Positions 39,673 to 48,239 of a stretch of DNA of 64,000 bases are shown in pieces. Each line of letters starts with the position of its first letter. Position 1 is the stretch's first letter. The notes below the pieces were generated by a model. The model ran no database searches. It was not told the DNA's origin and was given only the letters and a program-made list of their open reading frames with translations. Source of the DNA: Streptomyces bungoensis (lineage in GTDB: Bacteria > Actinomycetota > Actinomycetes > Streptomycetales > Streptomycetaceae). The stretch spans positions 236,617 through 300,616 of the forward strand of contig NZ_KQ948858.1 in the NCBI RefSeq assembly GCF_001514215.1. The letters run 5' to 3'. A program made the translations under genes and the position numbers.

Positions 39673-40788
39673 GTGTCCTTGCCCGTCGTCCTGCTGGCCG
39701 CCGGTGCGTCTCCGTCGCCGTCCCCCACCCCGTCGCCGTCGGGTTCGACGGAACCGGCCGTCCGCTCGCTGCAGGACGCCCAGGAGAGCGCGACGAACGC
39801 GGCGAGCTGGGTGGAGCAGAACTGGTCGACCTGGCTCGCGATGGCTCTGCAGATCGTGCTGGTCGTGGTCGTGGCGGTGGCGCTCAGAGCGGTGGTGCGG
39901 CGGGCGATCACCCAGCTGATCGACCGGATGACCCGGACCGGGCAGTCGGCGGACGGCAGCACGCTGGGCGGGCTGCTGGTCAACGCGGAGCGGCGCCGGC
40001 AGCGGGCGGCGGCGATCGGCTCGGTGCTGCGCTCGGTGGCGAGCTTCCTGATCCTCGGCACGGCCGCGCTGATGGTGCTGTCCACCTTCCGGATCAACCT
40101 GGCGCCGCTGCTGGCGTCGGCCGGTGTGGCCGGTGTGGCGATCGGTTTCGGCGCGCGGAACCTGGTGACGGACTTCCTCTCCGGCGTGTTCATGATCCTG
40201 GAGGACCAGTACGGCGTCGGCGACACCATCGACGCGGGCGTGGCCTCCGGCGAGGTGATCGAGGTCGGGCTGCGGGTGACCAAGCTGCGCGGCGCGGGCG
40301 GCGAGATCTGGTACATCCGCAACGGCGAGGTCAAGCGGATCGGGAACCTCTCGCAGGGCTGGGCGACGGCGGGCGTGGACGTCACGGTCAGGGCGAGCGA
40401 GGACCTGGACCGGGTGAAGTCCATCCTCGACGAGGTCGCCGAGAAGATGAGCAAGGAAGAGCCCTGGAACGAGCTGCTGTGGGGCCAGGTGGAGGTGCTG
40501 GGCCTGGACAGCGTGCTCATCGACTCCATGGTCGTCCGGGTGTCGGCGCGGACCATGCCGGGCAAGTCGGTCACGGTCGAGCGCGAGCTGCGCTGGCGCA
40601 TCAAGCGGGCGTTCGACGCGGCGAGCATCCGCATCGTGGGCGGCGCGACGGCCGTGGAGGACCTGGAGGAGGCCCCGGACCCGACGGCGGCGGTGGCCGC
40701 TCCGTCGGCGTACGCCAACGCGGACTCCCCGCAGGTGGCGGCCACGACGCCGATCGCATCACCGCGGTCGGGACCCGCCGGGAAGTAG
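39673..40788 (+). CDS. MscS-family mechanosensitive ion channel
   Basis: A small-conductance stretch-activated channel that releases solutes on hypo-osmotic shock. The 371-residue protein has an external Ser/Pro-rich N-terminus (GASPSPSPTPSPSGST), spans WLAMALQIVLVVVVAVALRAVV and SVASFLILGTAALMVLSTFRI, and the pore helix with its conserved cytoplasmic continuation APLLASAGVAGVAIGFGARNLVTDFLSGVFMILEDQYGVGD. GTG 39673 was chosen because GGAGG at 39660-39664 lies eight bases upstream; ATG 39658 contains that site and has none of its own. A terminator follows closely. Confidence 0.92.
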   Translation: MSLPVVLLAAGASPSPSPTPSPSGSTEPAVRSLQDAQESATNAASWVEQNWSTWLAMALQIVLVVVVAVALRAVVRRAITQLIDRMTRTGQSADGSTLGGLLVNAERRRQRAAAIGSVLRSVASFLILGTAALMVLSTFRINLAPLLASAGVAGVAIGFGARNLVTDFLSGVFMILEDQYGVGDTIDAGVASGEVIEVGLRVTKLRGAGGEIWYIRNGEVKRIGNLSQGWATAGVDVTVRASEDLDRVKSILDEVAEKMSKEEPWNELLWGQVEVLGLDSVLIDSMVVRVSARTMPGKSVTVERELRWRIKRAFDAASIRIVGGATAVEDLEEAPDPTAAVAAPSAYANADSPQVAATTPIASPRSGPAGK

Positions 40789-40802
40789 CGCCCGCGCCCC
40801 TG

Positions 40803-40838
40803 CGCCCCCGAGGTGACGACTCCGTCGCCCCGGGGGCG
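40803..40838 (+). terminator. terminator after the MscS gene
   Basis: CGCCCCCG (40803-40810) pairs with CGGGGGCG (40831-40838), extended inward by GGTGAC/GTCGCC with one wobble. Confidence 0.7.
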
Positions 40839-40845
40839 TTGTCTA

Positions 40846-40875
40846 TTGACGCCCCCTTCGTCCTGGGCTTACCTT
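40846..40875 (+). promoter_or_regulatory. promoter of the csn operon
   Basis: TTGACG (40846-40851), 18 bases, TACCTT (40870-40875). It is followed 15 bases later by the CsnR operator palindrome, a position that would block transcription. Confidence 0.6.
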
Positions 40876-40889
40876 CCTCCCACCCGAAC

Positions 40890-40902
40890 AGGAAACTTTC
40901 CT
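40890..40902. promoter_or_regulatory. CsnR operator
   Basis: AGGAAACTTTCCT, a perfect palindrome of 6-bp arms around a central C. It is the motif reported for CsnR, the ROK repressor of the chitosanase gene and this operon in S. lividans. It lies just downstream of the predicted -10 box. Confidence 0.8.
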
Positions 40903-40966
40903 AACAGTGTCGGGCGGATGGACATGATCCCCGCGTCGCTGAAAAGCTGGGGAGCTGGAGAGGCAG

Positions 40967-42193
40967 GTGGCGAGCACGATGGCAGGAACCGCCGGTACGC
41001 CGGGCACCCCGCGCGTCCTGCGCGCCATGAACGACCGGGCCGCCCTGGACCTCCTGCTGGAGCACGGCCCCCTCTCCCGCACCCGGATCGGCAAGCTCAC
41101 CGGCCTGTCCAAGCCGACCGCCTCCCAGCTGCTGGCCCGCCTGGAGGCCGCCGGGCTGGTCAGGGCCACCGGCACCAGCGAGGGCCGGCCGGGGCCCAGC
41201 GCCCAGCTGTACGCGGTGGACCCGGGCGCCGCGTACGCCGCGGGCCTCGACGTCACCCCGCACCGCATCCGCGCCGCCGTCGCCGACGTCACCGGGCGGA
41301 CGGTCGGCGAGTACGAGCTGCCCACCCCCGGCCGGCGGCCGGCCCAGCCCGTCGTCCGGCAGGTCACCGACGCCCTCGACGGCGCCGTGAAGGCGGCCGG
41401 GCTGGCCCGGGACGACGTCCACCGGCTGGTCATCGGCACCCCCGGCGCCTTCGACCCCAACACCGGCCGCCTGCGCTACGCCTCCCACCTGCCCGGCTGG
41501 CACTCCCCCACGCTGCTCGACGAGCTGGCCGCCGCCCTGCCGATGCCGGTGGAGTACGAGAACGACGTCAACCTCGCCGCCGTCGCCGAGCAGCGGCTCG
41601 GCGCCGCCCGCGGCCACACGGACTTCGTGCTGCTGTGGAACCAGGAGGGCATGGGCGCCGCCCTGGTCCTCGGCGGGCGGCTGCACCGCGGCTGGACCGG
41701 CGGCGCCGGCGAGGTCGGCTTCCTGCCCGTGCCCGGCACCCCGCTGGTGCGCCAGGTGACCAAGGCGAACAGCGGCGGCTACCAGGAGCTGGCCGGCTCC
41801 CAGGCCGTGCCGCGGCTCGCCCGCGAACTCGGCGTCGAGGACGTGCCGGCGGGCCCGCACGCCGAGGCCGCGGCCCGGCTCCTGGCGCGCGCCGCCGACC
41901 ACGCGGGCGGTGGACCGCACCGCAGGCTCCTGGAGACGTACGCGACCCGGCTGGCCACCGGTCTCGCCTCGCTGGTCTCCGTGCTCGACCCCGAACTCGT
42001 CGTCCTCAGCGGCTCCGTCCTGACGGCCGGCGGCGAGGTGCTCCGCGCCCTCGTCCAGGCCGAGCTGGAGGAGCTGGCGGCGGCCCGCCCCCGGCTCGTC
42101 GTCGGCGACGTCCGCGAACACCCCGTGCTGCGCGGCGCGCTGGAGTCCGCGCTCGCGGCCACCCGCGACGAGGTCTTCGACACCTCGCGCTAG
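40967..42193 (+). CDS. csnR: CsnR, ROK-family repressor of the chitosan operon
   Basis: Repressor of chitosan-oligosaccharide uptake and of chitosanase. The 408-residue product has the winged helix GPLSRTRIGKLTGLSKPTASQLLARLEAAGLV (residues ~33-65) and the ROK fold with LVIGTPGAF, VEYENDVNLAAVAEQ and the DNQEG-like NQEGMGAAL. The usual CxCGxxGC zinc motif is missing: after GGAGEVGFLPVPG the cysteines are replaced, unlike the ROK protein at 79. GTG 40967 has GGAG six bases upstream. First gene of six; it binds the palindrome at 40890 and so controls itself. Assignment rests on operon order and the operator. Confidence 0.85.
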   Translation: MASTMAGTAGTPGTPRVLRAMNDRAALDLLLEHGPLSRTRIGKLTGLSKPTASQLLARLEAAGLVRATGTSEGRPGPSAQLYAVDPGAAYAAGLDVTPHRIRAAVADVTGRTVGEYELPTPGRRPAQPVVRQVTDALDGAVKAAGLARDDVHRLVIGTPGAFDPNTGRLRYASHLPGWHSPTLLDELAAALPMPVEYENDVNLAAVAEQRLGAARGHTDFVLLWNQEGMGAALVLGGRLHRGWTGGAGEVGFLPVPGTPLVRQVTKANSGGYQELAGSQAVPRLARELGVEDVPAGPHAEAAARLLARAADHAGGGPHRRLLETYATRLATGLASLVSVLDPELVVLSGSVLTAGGEVLRALVQAELEELAAARPRLVVGDVREHPVLRGALESALAATRDEVFDTSR

Positions 42194-42256
42194 CGCGCCC
42201 CACCCGCCTTCCCGCACCTTCCCACCCCGATCCCCGTCCCCCTGGGAGACCTCGCC

Positions 42257-43600
42257 ATGCCCGAAGTCATACCCTCCGCTGCCCGGAAAGCGGCTTTCGC
42301 CCTGACCGTGTCACTGGCCCTGCTCACCACCGCCTGCACCGGGCAGTCGGGCACCGGCGCCACCGACGACGCCTCCAAGGACACGACGATCAACTTCTGG
42401 CACGCCTGGAGCGCGCCGAACGAGGTGAAGGCGGTCAGGTCGCTGGTCGCCGGCTTCGAGAAGGCGCACCCCAACATCCACGTCAACGTCGTCGGCAACA
42501 TGACCGACGACAAGATCAACCAGGCGCTGCGCTCCGGCGGCGACCGGGCGCCGGACGTGATCTCCTCCTTCACCACCAACAACGTGGGCAAGTTCTGCTC
42601 CTCGGGCGCCCTGGTCGACCTCGGCCCGTTCTTCCGGAAGTCGGGCATCGACCCGGCGAAGACCTTCCCGAAGGCGATGAACGAGTACACCCGGTTCGAG
42701 GGCAACCGCTGCGCGGTGCCGCTGCTGGGCGACGCCTACGGGCTCTACTACAACAAGACGGCGTATCGGAAGGCGGGCATCACCGCGCCGCCGAAGACCT
42801 GGTCGCAGTTCGAGACCGACGCGAGGAAACTGACGATCCCCCAGGGCGACGGGTACGAGCAGCTCGGGTTCATGCCGGACTACCACGGCTGGGAGTCCAC
42901 CACCGAGCACTACTTCGCGCAGTTCTCCCCGACGTACTTCGCCAAGGACGGCACGTCCGACCTCGCCAAGGACCCCGCCTTCGAGAAGGGCTTCCGGCTC
43001 CAGAAGCGGCTCGTCGACGAACTCGGCGGCTTCCGGAGGCTGGAGAGGTTCCGGGCCACGCTCGGCGACGAGTGGGGCCCCAAGCACCCCTTCCACACCG
43101 GCCAGGTGGCCATGCAGCTCGACGGCGAGTGGCGCCTGGGCATGGCCGAGGCGGCGAAACCGAAGTTCGAGATCGGCGTCGCCCCGCTGCCCGTGCCCGA
43201 CGACCAGGCGGCGCAGTACGGCAAGGGCTACATCACCGGCACCATCGCCGGCATCGCCGCCACCAGCCACAAGCAGAACGCGGCCTGGGAGTTCGTCAAG
43301 TACGTCAGCACCGACACCGACGCGGTGGTCGGCTTCGCCAACGACATCCACAACGTGCCCTCCACGCTGGCCGCCCTCAAGTCGCCGAAACTGAAGTACG
43401 ACCCGCGTTTCAAGACGTTCCTCGACATCGCCGCCGACCCGGACTCGACCACCACCCCCGCCTCCGTCAACGGCGGCCAGTACCTGGTGACCATCCAGCA
43501 GTTCGGCTACGACTACGAGAGCGGCAAGGTCACCGACCTGAAAGCCGGCCTGCGGAAGACGGCCGCGCAGATCGACACCGACATCGCGCAGGCGAAGTAG
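42257..43600 (+). CDS. csnE: CsnE, chitosan-oligosaccharide-binding lipoprotein
   Basis: Substrate-binding protein of the CUT1 sugar importer for glucosamine oligosaccharides. The 447-residue product has a signal peptide and lipobox LTTAC (C27). Family 1 binding-protein blocks follow: INFWHAWSAPNEVKAVRSLVAGFEKAHPNI, APDVISSFTTNN, YGLYYNKTAYRKAGI-APPKTWSQFE, and FVKYVSTDTDAVVGF near the end. Three bases separate its stop from csnF. No ATPase gene is in the operon; CUT1 systems of streptomycetes use the shared ATPase MsiK. Confidence 0.88.
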   Translation: MPEVIPSAARKAAFALTVSLALLTTACTGQSGTGATDDASKDTTINFWHAWSAPNEVKAVRSLVAGFEKAHPNIHVNVVGNMTDDKINQALRSGGDRAPDVISSFTTNNVGKFCSSGALVDLGPFFRKSGIDPAKTFPKAMNEYTRFEGNRCAVPLLGDAYGLYYNKTAYRKAGITAPPKTWSQFETDARKLTIPQGDGYEQLGFMPDYHGWESTTEHYFAQFSPTYFAKDGTSDLAKDPAFEKGFRLQKRLVDELGGFRRLERFRATLGDEWGPKHPFHTGQVAMQLDGEWRLGMAEAAKPKFEIGVAPLPVPDDQAAQYGKGYITGTIAGIAATSHKQNAAWEFVKYVSTDTDAVVGFANDIHNVPSTLAALKSPKLKYDPRFKTFLDIAADPDSTTTPASVNGGQYLVTIQQFGYDYESGKVTDLKAGLRKTAAQIDTDIAQAK

Positions 43601-43603
43601 CCG

Positions 43604-44542
43604 ATGGTCGTCACACTGGGCTCGCGGCGCCGCAGGGCGGCGCTGCGGACGGCCGCCTTCATGTCGCCCTGGCTGATCGGCTTCGCGGTGTTCTTCGCCT
43701 ACCCGCTCCTGTCCACCGTCTACTTCTCCTTCATGCACTACGACGGCTTCCGGCCGCCGTCGTGGAGCGGCGGGAAGAACTGGGTGTACGTCTTCGCGCA
43801 CTACCCGCTGTTCTGGCCCGCGCTGCGCAACACGCTGTGGCTGGTGCTGGTGATGGTGACCCTCCGGGTCCTTTTCGGACTCGGCGTCGGCCTGCTCATC
43901 ACGAAGATCAAGACGGGGGCGGGAGTCTTCCGCACCCTGTTCTACCTGCCGTACCTCGCCCCGCCGGTCGCCGCCACCATGTCCTTCGCGTTCCTGCTCA
44001 ACCCCGGCACGGGCCCCGTCGACTCGCTCCTGGAGAAGGCGGGCCTCCCGGCGCCGGGCTGGTTCAACGACCCGGCCTGGGCCAAGCCGGCGCTGACCCT
44101 GCTGGCGCTGTGGGGCATCGGCGACCTGATGGTCATCTTCATGGCCGCGCTGCTCGACGTGCCGGCCGAGCAGTACGAGGCGGCCGAGCTGGACGGGGCC
44201 TCGCCCTGGCAGCGGTTCCGGTACGTCACCCTGCCGAACATCTCCCCGATCGTGATGTTCGCCGTGGTCACCGGCGTGATCCAGACCATGCAGTACTACA
44301 CGCAGCCGCTGATCGCCGGGAAGGTCGCCTCGGGCGTGATCCAGGGCGCGGGCACCCAGTTCGAGCCCGGCTACCCGGACAAGTCCACGCTCACCCTCCC
44401 CCAGCTCGTCTACAACCTCGGCTTCCAGCGCTTCGACTACGGCTCGGCCTGTGTGGTGGCGCTGGTGCTGTTCGCCCTCTCGATGGCGTTCACCGCGCTG
44501 CTGATGCGGCGCCGGGGCGGTCTCATCCAGGCAGGTGACTGA
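43604..44542 (+). CDS. csnF: CsnF, sugar ABC transporter permease
   Basis: First of two CUT1 permeases (MalF type), 312 residues and six spans, from FMSPWLIGFAVFFAYPLLSTVYFSFMHYDGF to VVALVLFALSMAFTALLMRR. The EAA loop that contacts the ATPase is YEAAELDGASPWQRFRYVTLPNISP. The ATG lies three bases after csnE; its stop precedes the csnG start by four bases. Confidence 0.9.
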   Translation: MVVTLGSRRRRAALRTAAFMSPWLIGFAVFFAYPLLSTVYFSFMHYDGFRPPSWSGGKNWVYVFAHYPLFWPALRNTLWLVLVMVTLRVLFGLGVGLLITKIKTGAGVFRTLFYLPYLAPPVAATMSFAFLLNPGTGPVDSLLEKAGLPAPGWFNDPAWAKPALTLLALWGIGDLMVIFMAALLDVPAEQYEAAELDGASPWQRFRYVTLPNISPIVMFAVVTGVIQTMQYYTQPLIAGKVASGVIQGAGTQFEPGYPDKSTLTLPQLVYNLGFQRFDYGSACVVALVLFALSMAFTALLMRRRGGLIQAGD

Positions 44543-44546
44543 CACC

Positions 44547-45443
44547 ATGACGCAGGTAATGGACCGGCCGGTGCGCACGACGCCCCGGGTGCGGGGCGCC
44601 GCCGAGCGGTCGGCGCGGCGCCGGGCGCTGCTGGAGTGGGTCGCGGTGCACGCCCTCGGTGTCGCCGCCGCCCTCTTCTTCGCGCTGCCCTTCGTGTTCG
44701 TCTTCCTGACCTCGCTGATGAGCGACTCGCAGGCACTGAGCCGGGACCTGGTCCCGCACACCTGGGAGTGGGGCAACTACCGGAGCGTGCTCCACACCCC
44801 CGGCTTCCTGACCTGGTGGCGGAACACGCTCGTCTACGCCGGCCTCGGCACCGTGCTGACGGTGGCGTCGTCGCTCCCGGTGGCGTACGCGCTGGCCAAG
44901 TTCCGCTTCCGGGGCCGCAACCTGTCCCTCATGCTGGTGATCTCGATGATGATGCTGCCCCCGCAGGTCGTCGTCATCCCGATGTACCTCTTCTGGGCGA
45001 AGCAGCTGGACCTGTCGGGCACGCTGTGGCCGCTGATCGTCCCGATGGCGTTCGGGGACGCGTTCTCCATCTTCCTGCTGCGCCAGTTCCTGATGACGAT
45101 CCCGAACGAGTACGTGGACGCGGCGAAGGTGGACGGCTGCGGCGACCTGAGGACCCTGCTGCGGGTGATCCTGCCGATGGCGAAGCCGGGCATCGCCGCC
45201 GTGGCCCTCTTCCAGTTCTTCTACGCCTGGAACGACTACTTCGGCCCCCAGATCTACGCCTCGGAGAACCCCGGCGCCTGGACGCTCTCGTACGGCCTGG
45301 AGTCCTTCAAGGGCGCCCACCACACCGACTGGAACCTCACCATGGCCGCGACCGTGCTGGTCATGGCCCCCGTGATCGTCGTCTTCTTCTTCGCCCAGAA
45401 GGCGTTCGTCGAGGGCGTCACGCTCACCGGAGTGAAGGGTTAG
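44547..45443 (+). CDS. csnG: CsnG, sugar ABC transporter permease
   Basis: Second CUT1 permease (MalG type) of 298 residues and six spans. Its EAA loop is YVDAAKVDGCGDLRTLLRVILPMAKPG and it ends QKAFVEGVTLTGVKG, a typical MalG C-terminus. ATG 44547 is preferred because AGGTGA (44533-44538) lies eight bases upstream; a GTG at 44535 would overlap csnF. Confidence 0.9.
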   Translation: MTQVMDRPVRTTPRVRGAAERSARRRALLEWVAVHALGVAAALFFALPFVFVFLTSLMSDSQALSRDLVPHTWEWGNYRSVLHTPGFLTWWRNTLVYAGLGTVLTVASSLPVAYALAKFRFRGRNLSLMLVISMMMLPPQVVVIPMYLFWAKQLDLSGTLWPLIVPMAFGDAFSIFLLRQFLMTIPNEYVDAAKVDGCGDLRTLLRVILPMAKPGIAAVALFQFFYAWNDYFGPQIYASENPGAWTLSYGLESFKGAHHTDWNLTMAATVLVMAPVIVVFFFAQKAFVEGVTLTGVKG

Positions 45444-45450
45444 TACCTTT

Positions 45451-46716
45451 ATGAAACTCACCGTGGTCGGCGGAGGCTCGACCTACACCCCCGAACTCGT
45501 CGACGGCTTCGCGCGCCTGCGGGACACCCTGCCCGTCGAGGAACTGGTGCTGGTGGACCCGGCGGCCGAACGCCTGGAGCTGGTGGGCGGGCTGGCCCGC
45601 CGCATCTTCGCCCGGCAGGGACACGCCGGCCGGATCGTCACCACCCAGGACCTGGACGCCGGGGTCGACGGCGCCGACGCCGTGCTGCTCCAGCTGCGCG
45701 TCGGCGGGCAGGCGGCCCGCGAGCAGGACGAGACCTGGCCGCTGGAGTGCGGCTGCGTCGGCCAGGAGACCACCGGCGCCGGCGGCCTGGCCAAGGCGCT
45801 GCGCACCGTCCCGGTCGTCCTCGGCATCGCCGAGCGGGTCCGCCGCGCCAACCCGCGCGCGTGGATCATCGACTTCACCAACCCCGTCGGCATCGTCACC
45901 CGCGCCCTGCTGCAGGCCGGGCACCGCGCGGTCGGGCTGTGCAACGTGGCGATCGGACTGCAGCGCAAGTTCGCGAAGCTGCTGGGCACCGCCCCCGGCG
46001 ACCTCCACCTCGACCACGTGGGGCTGAACCACCTCACCTGGGAGACGGCGGTGCGCCTCGGCGGCCCCGAGGGCGCGGACGTCCTGCCGAAGCTGCTCGC
46101 CGAGCACGGCGACGCCGTCGCCGGCGACCTGCGCCTGCCCCGCGACCTGCTGGACCACCTCGGCGTGGTCCCGTCCTACTACCTGCGCTACTACTACGCC
46201 CACGACGAGGTCGTACGGGAACTGGGCGGCAAGCCCTCCCGGGCGGCGGAGGTCGCCGCCATGGAGCGGGAGCTGCTGGCGATGTACGGCGACCCGGCCC
46301 TGGACGAGAAGCCGGCGCTGCTGGCCAAGCGGGGCGGCGCCTTCTACTCGGAGGCCGCGGTGGACCTGGCGGCGGCCCTCCTCGGCGGCGCGGGCAGCCC
46401 GTACCAGGTGGTGAACACGCTGAACCGGGGCACGCTGGCCTTCCTGCCGGACGACGCGGTGATCGAGGTGCAGGCGGCGGTGGGCCCGGCCGGTCCGGTG
46501 CCGCTGCCGGTCCCCCGGCTGGACCCGCTGTTCGCGGGGCTGGTGGCGAACGTGACGGCGTACGAGGAGCTGGCGCTCCAGGCGGCCCTGCACGGCGGCC
46601 GGGACCGGGTCTTCCGCGCCCTGCTGGCCCACCCCCTGGTCGGCCAGTACGCCTACGCCGACACCCTCACCGACCTGCTGATCGCGCACAACCGGGAGCA
46701 CCTCGCGTGGGCCTGA
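45451..46716 (+). CDS. csnH: CsnH, GH4 family 6-phospho-beta-glycosidase-like enzyme
   Basis: A glycoside hydrolase of family 4, which uses NAD and Mn2+ to cleave by oxidation and elimination. The 421 residues start with the NAD-binding MKLTVVGGGSTYTPELVDG and include RVGGQAAREQDE, C164 in VGLCNVA and H194 in LNHLTW, the metal ligands of the family, then YYLRYYYA. It should split imported glucosamine oligosaccharides in the cytoplasm. Whether it needs a phosphorylated substrate made by the kinase downstream is not known. Ten bases after the csnG coding region; its end overlaps the kinase gene. Confidence 0.88.
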   Translation: MKLTVVGGGSTYTPELVDGFARLRDTLPVEELVLVDPAAERLELVGGLARRIFARQGHAGRIVTTQDLDAGVDGADAVLLQLRVGGQAAREQDETWPLECGCVGQETTGAGGLAKALRTVPVVLGIAERVRRANPRAWIIDFTNPVGIVTRALLQAGHRAVGLCNVAIGLQRKFAKLLGTAPGDLHLDHVGLNHLTWETAVRLGGPEGADVLPKLLAEHGDAVAGDLRLPRDLLDHLGVVPSYYLRYYYAHDEVVRELGGKPSRAAEVAAMERELLAMYGDPALDEKPALLAKRGGAFYSEAAVDLAAALLGGAGSPYQVVNTLNRGTLAFLPDDAVIEVQAAVGPAGPVPLPVPRLDPLFAGLVANVTAYEELALQAALHGGRDRVFRALLAHPLVGQYAYADTLTDLLIAHNREHLAWA

Positions 46717-47696
46717 CCGCACCCGGCACCGCGACGGTCCTCGCCGTAGACGCGGGCAACAGCAAGACCGACGTGGCCGTGGTCACCGCCGCCGGGGAGG
46801 TGCTGGCCACGGCCCGCGGCGGCGGCTTCCGCCCGCCCGCGGTGGGGGTGACGGCGGCGCTGGACGCCCTGGCCGAACCGGTGGCGCGGGCCTTCGCGGA
46901 GGCGGGCGTGAGCCGTGCCGCGCACGTCTCGGCCTGTCTGGCCAACGCCGATCTGCCCGTGGAGGAGGAGCAGTTGGCGGCCGCGCTGCACGCGCGCGCG
47001 TGGGGCGCGTCGGTGGAGGTCCGCAACGACACCTTCGCGATCCTGCGCGCGGGCGTGGCCGAGCCCCGGGGCGTCGCGGTGGTGTGCGGCGCGGGCATCA
47101 ACTGCGTCGGCATGCGCCCCGACGGCCGCACCGCCCGCTTCCCGGCGCTGGGCCGCATCTCCGGGGACTGGGGCGGCGGCTGGGGCCTGGCGGAGGAGGC
47201 CCTGTGGTACGCCGCCCGCGCGGAGGACGGCCGGGGCGAGGCGACCGAACTGGCCCGCACGCTCCCCGCGCACTTCGGGATGCCGTCGATGTACGCGCTG
47301 ATCGAGGCCCTGCACCTGGGGCACCTCGGGCCCGGCAGCCGGCACGAGCTGACGCCGGTGCTCTTCGCCACGGCCGCGCGCGGGGACGCGGTCGCCGGCT
47401 CCGTCGTGGACCGCCTCGCGCGGGAGGTGGCGACGATGGCCACGGTCGCCCTGACCCGCCTGGACCTCCTCGGCGAGGCGACACCGGTGCTGCTCGGCGG
47501 AAGCGTCCTGACCGCCGGCCACGCCCGGCTGGACGACGGCATCCGCACCCTGCTGGCCGTCCGGGCCCCCAAGGCCGAGCCCCGCGTGGTGACGGCCGGC
47601 CCGGTCCTGGGCGCGGCCCTCCTGGGCCTCGACCGCCTGGGCGCGGGGCCCGAGGCCCAGGAGCGGGCACGACGGCACTGGGAGCGTGCCGCCTGA
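46707..47696 (+). CDS. csnK: CsnK, N-acetylglucosamine kinase-type (BadF/BadG) sugar kinase
   Basis: A 329-residue ASKHA kinase of the BadF/BadG/BcrA family. Phosphate-1 loop VLAVDAGNSKTDVAVV, phosphate-2 and adenosine parts ECGAG-like VVCGAGINCVG and the glycine-rich RISGDWGGGWGLAEEAL, then VLLGGSVLTAGH. It would phosphorylate glucosamine or its oligomer released inside the cell. GTG 46707 overlaps the csnH stop and has GGGAG upstream. Last gene of the operon, followed 17 bases later by a terminator. Confidence 0.85.
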   Translation: MGLTAPGTATVLAVDAGNSKTDVAVVTAAGEVLATARGGGFRPPAVGVTAALDALAEPVARAFAEAGVSRAAHVSACLANADLPVEEEQLAAALHARAWGASVEVRNDTFAILRAGVAEPRGVAVVCGAGINCVGMRPDGRTARFPALGRISGDWGGGWGLAEEALWYAARAEDGRGEATELARTLPAHFGMPSMYALIEALHLGHLGPGSRHELTPVLFATAARGDAVAGSVVDRLAREVATMATVALTRLDLLGEATPVLLGGSVLTAGHARLDDGIRTLLAVRAPKAEPRVVTAGPVLGAALLGLDRLGAGPEAQERARRHWERAA

Positions 47697-47713
47697 GCCG
47701 GCGGGCGGGCGGG

Positions 47714-47738
47714 CTCGTGCCCCGGCCGCCGGCACGAG
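47714..47738 (+). terminator. csn operon terminator
   Basis: CTCGTGCC (47714-47721) and GGCACGAG (47731-47738) pair perfectly around nine bases. Confidence 0.65.
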
Positions 47739-48239
47739 GACACCGGTACCCCGCTGCCCCGACCGGCCGCCGCACTGCCCCCACCCCAGTCACCGACACA
47801 ACAACACCGGCAGCCTGGTGCTCCCGCCGGCCGCTGCGCGCCTGTCCCCGCCACGGGCGCGACGGCACGGCAAGCCCGGCGCCGGGCCGGGCGCCGGGCG
47901 CTCCCTTTCCTCTGCGCGCACCACGGCGCCGGGAGGGGAGCCCGGGCCGCCGCGCCCGACGCCTCCTCTCCGCCGGGCTCGACGGCGGGTCGAGCCGCGG
48001 CCCGGCCCGGTTGCCCGACCGGGCCCTGCCGCCGGGGCGCGGTGCGGGCAGGCGCCTGAGCCGGGCCGCGCCCGGGAACCGATCGGGTGACCCCGGCGTA
48101 TTCACCGGCAGCAGGTGGTGCGACCCGCGCCCCGCGCCGCCGGTCGCGCTGCGATCCGATCAAGATCCAGTCAAGGCTGGTGCGGTGTCGGTCCGGACGG
48201 TGATACTGGGCGGCGAACGATGACCATGGGGGAGGTCGA
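47739..48239. other. intergenic region before the PknG island
   Basis: No supported gene over about 500 bases. The open frames here lack homology-like composition and ribosome sites. A GATACT hexamer at 48202-48207 may be a -10 box for the island, but no good -35 box is spaced for it. CGATCCGATCAAGATCC near 48152 contains repeated GATC/GATCC words. The ribosome site GGAGG at 48231-48235 belongs to the next gene. Confidence 0.4.

Noticed and set aside
47739..48239. Open frames between csnK and the PknG island
   Set aside because: They lack ribosome sites and family motifs, and have P/R/G-rich translations typical of out-of-frame G+C-rich DNA.
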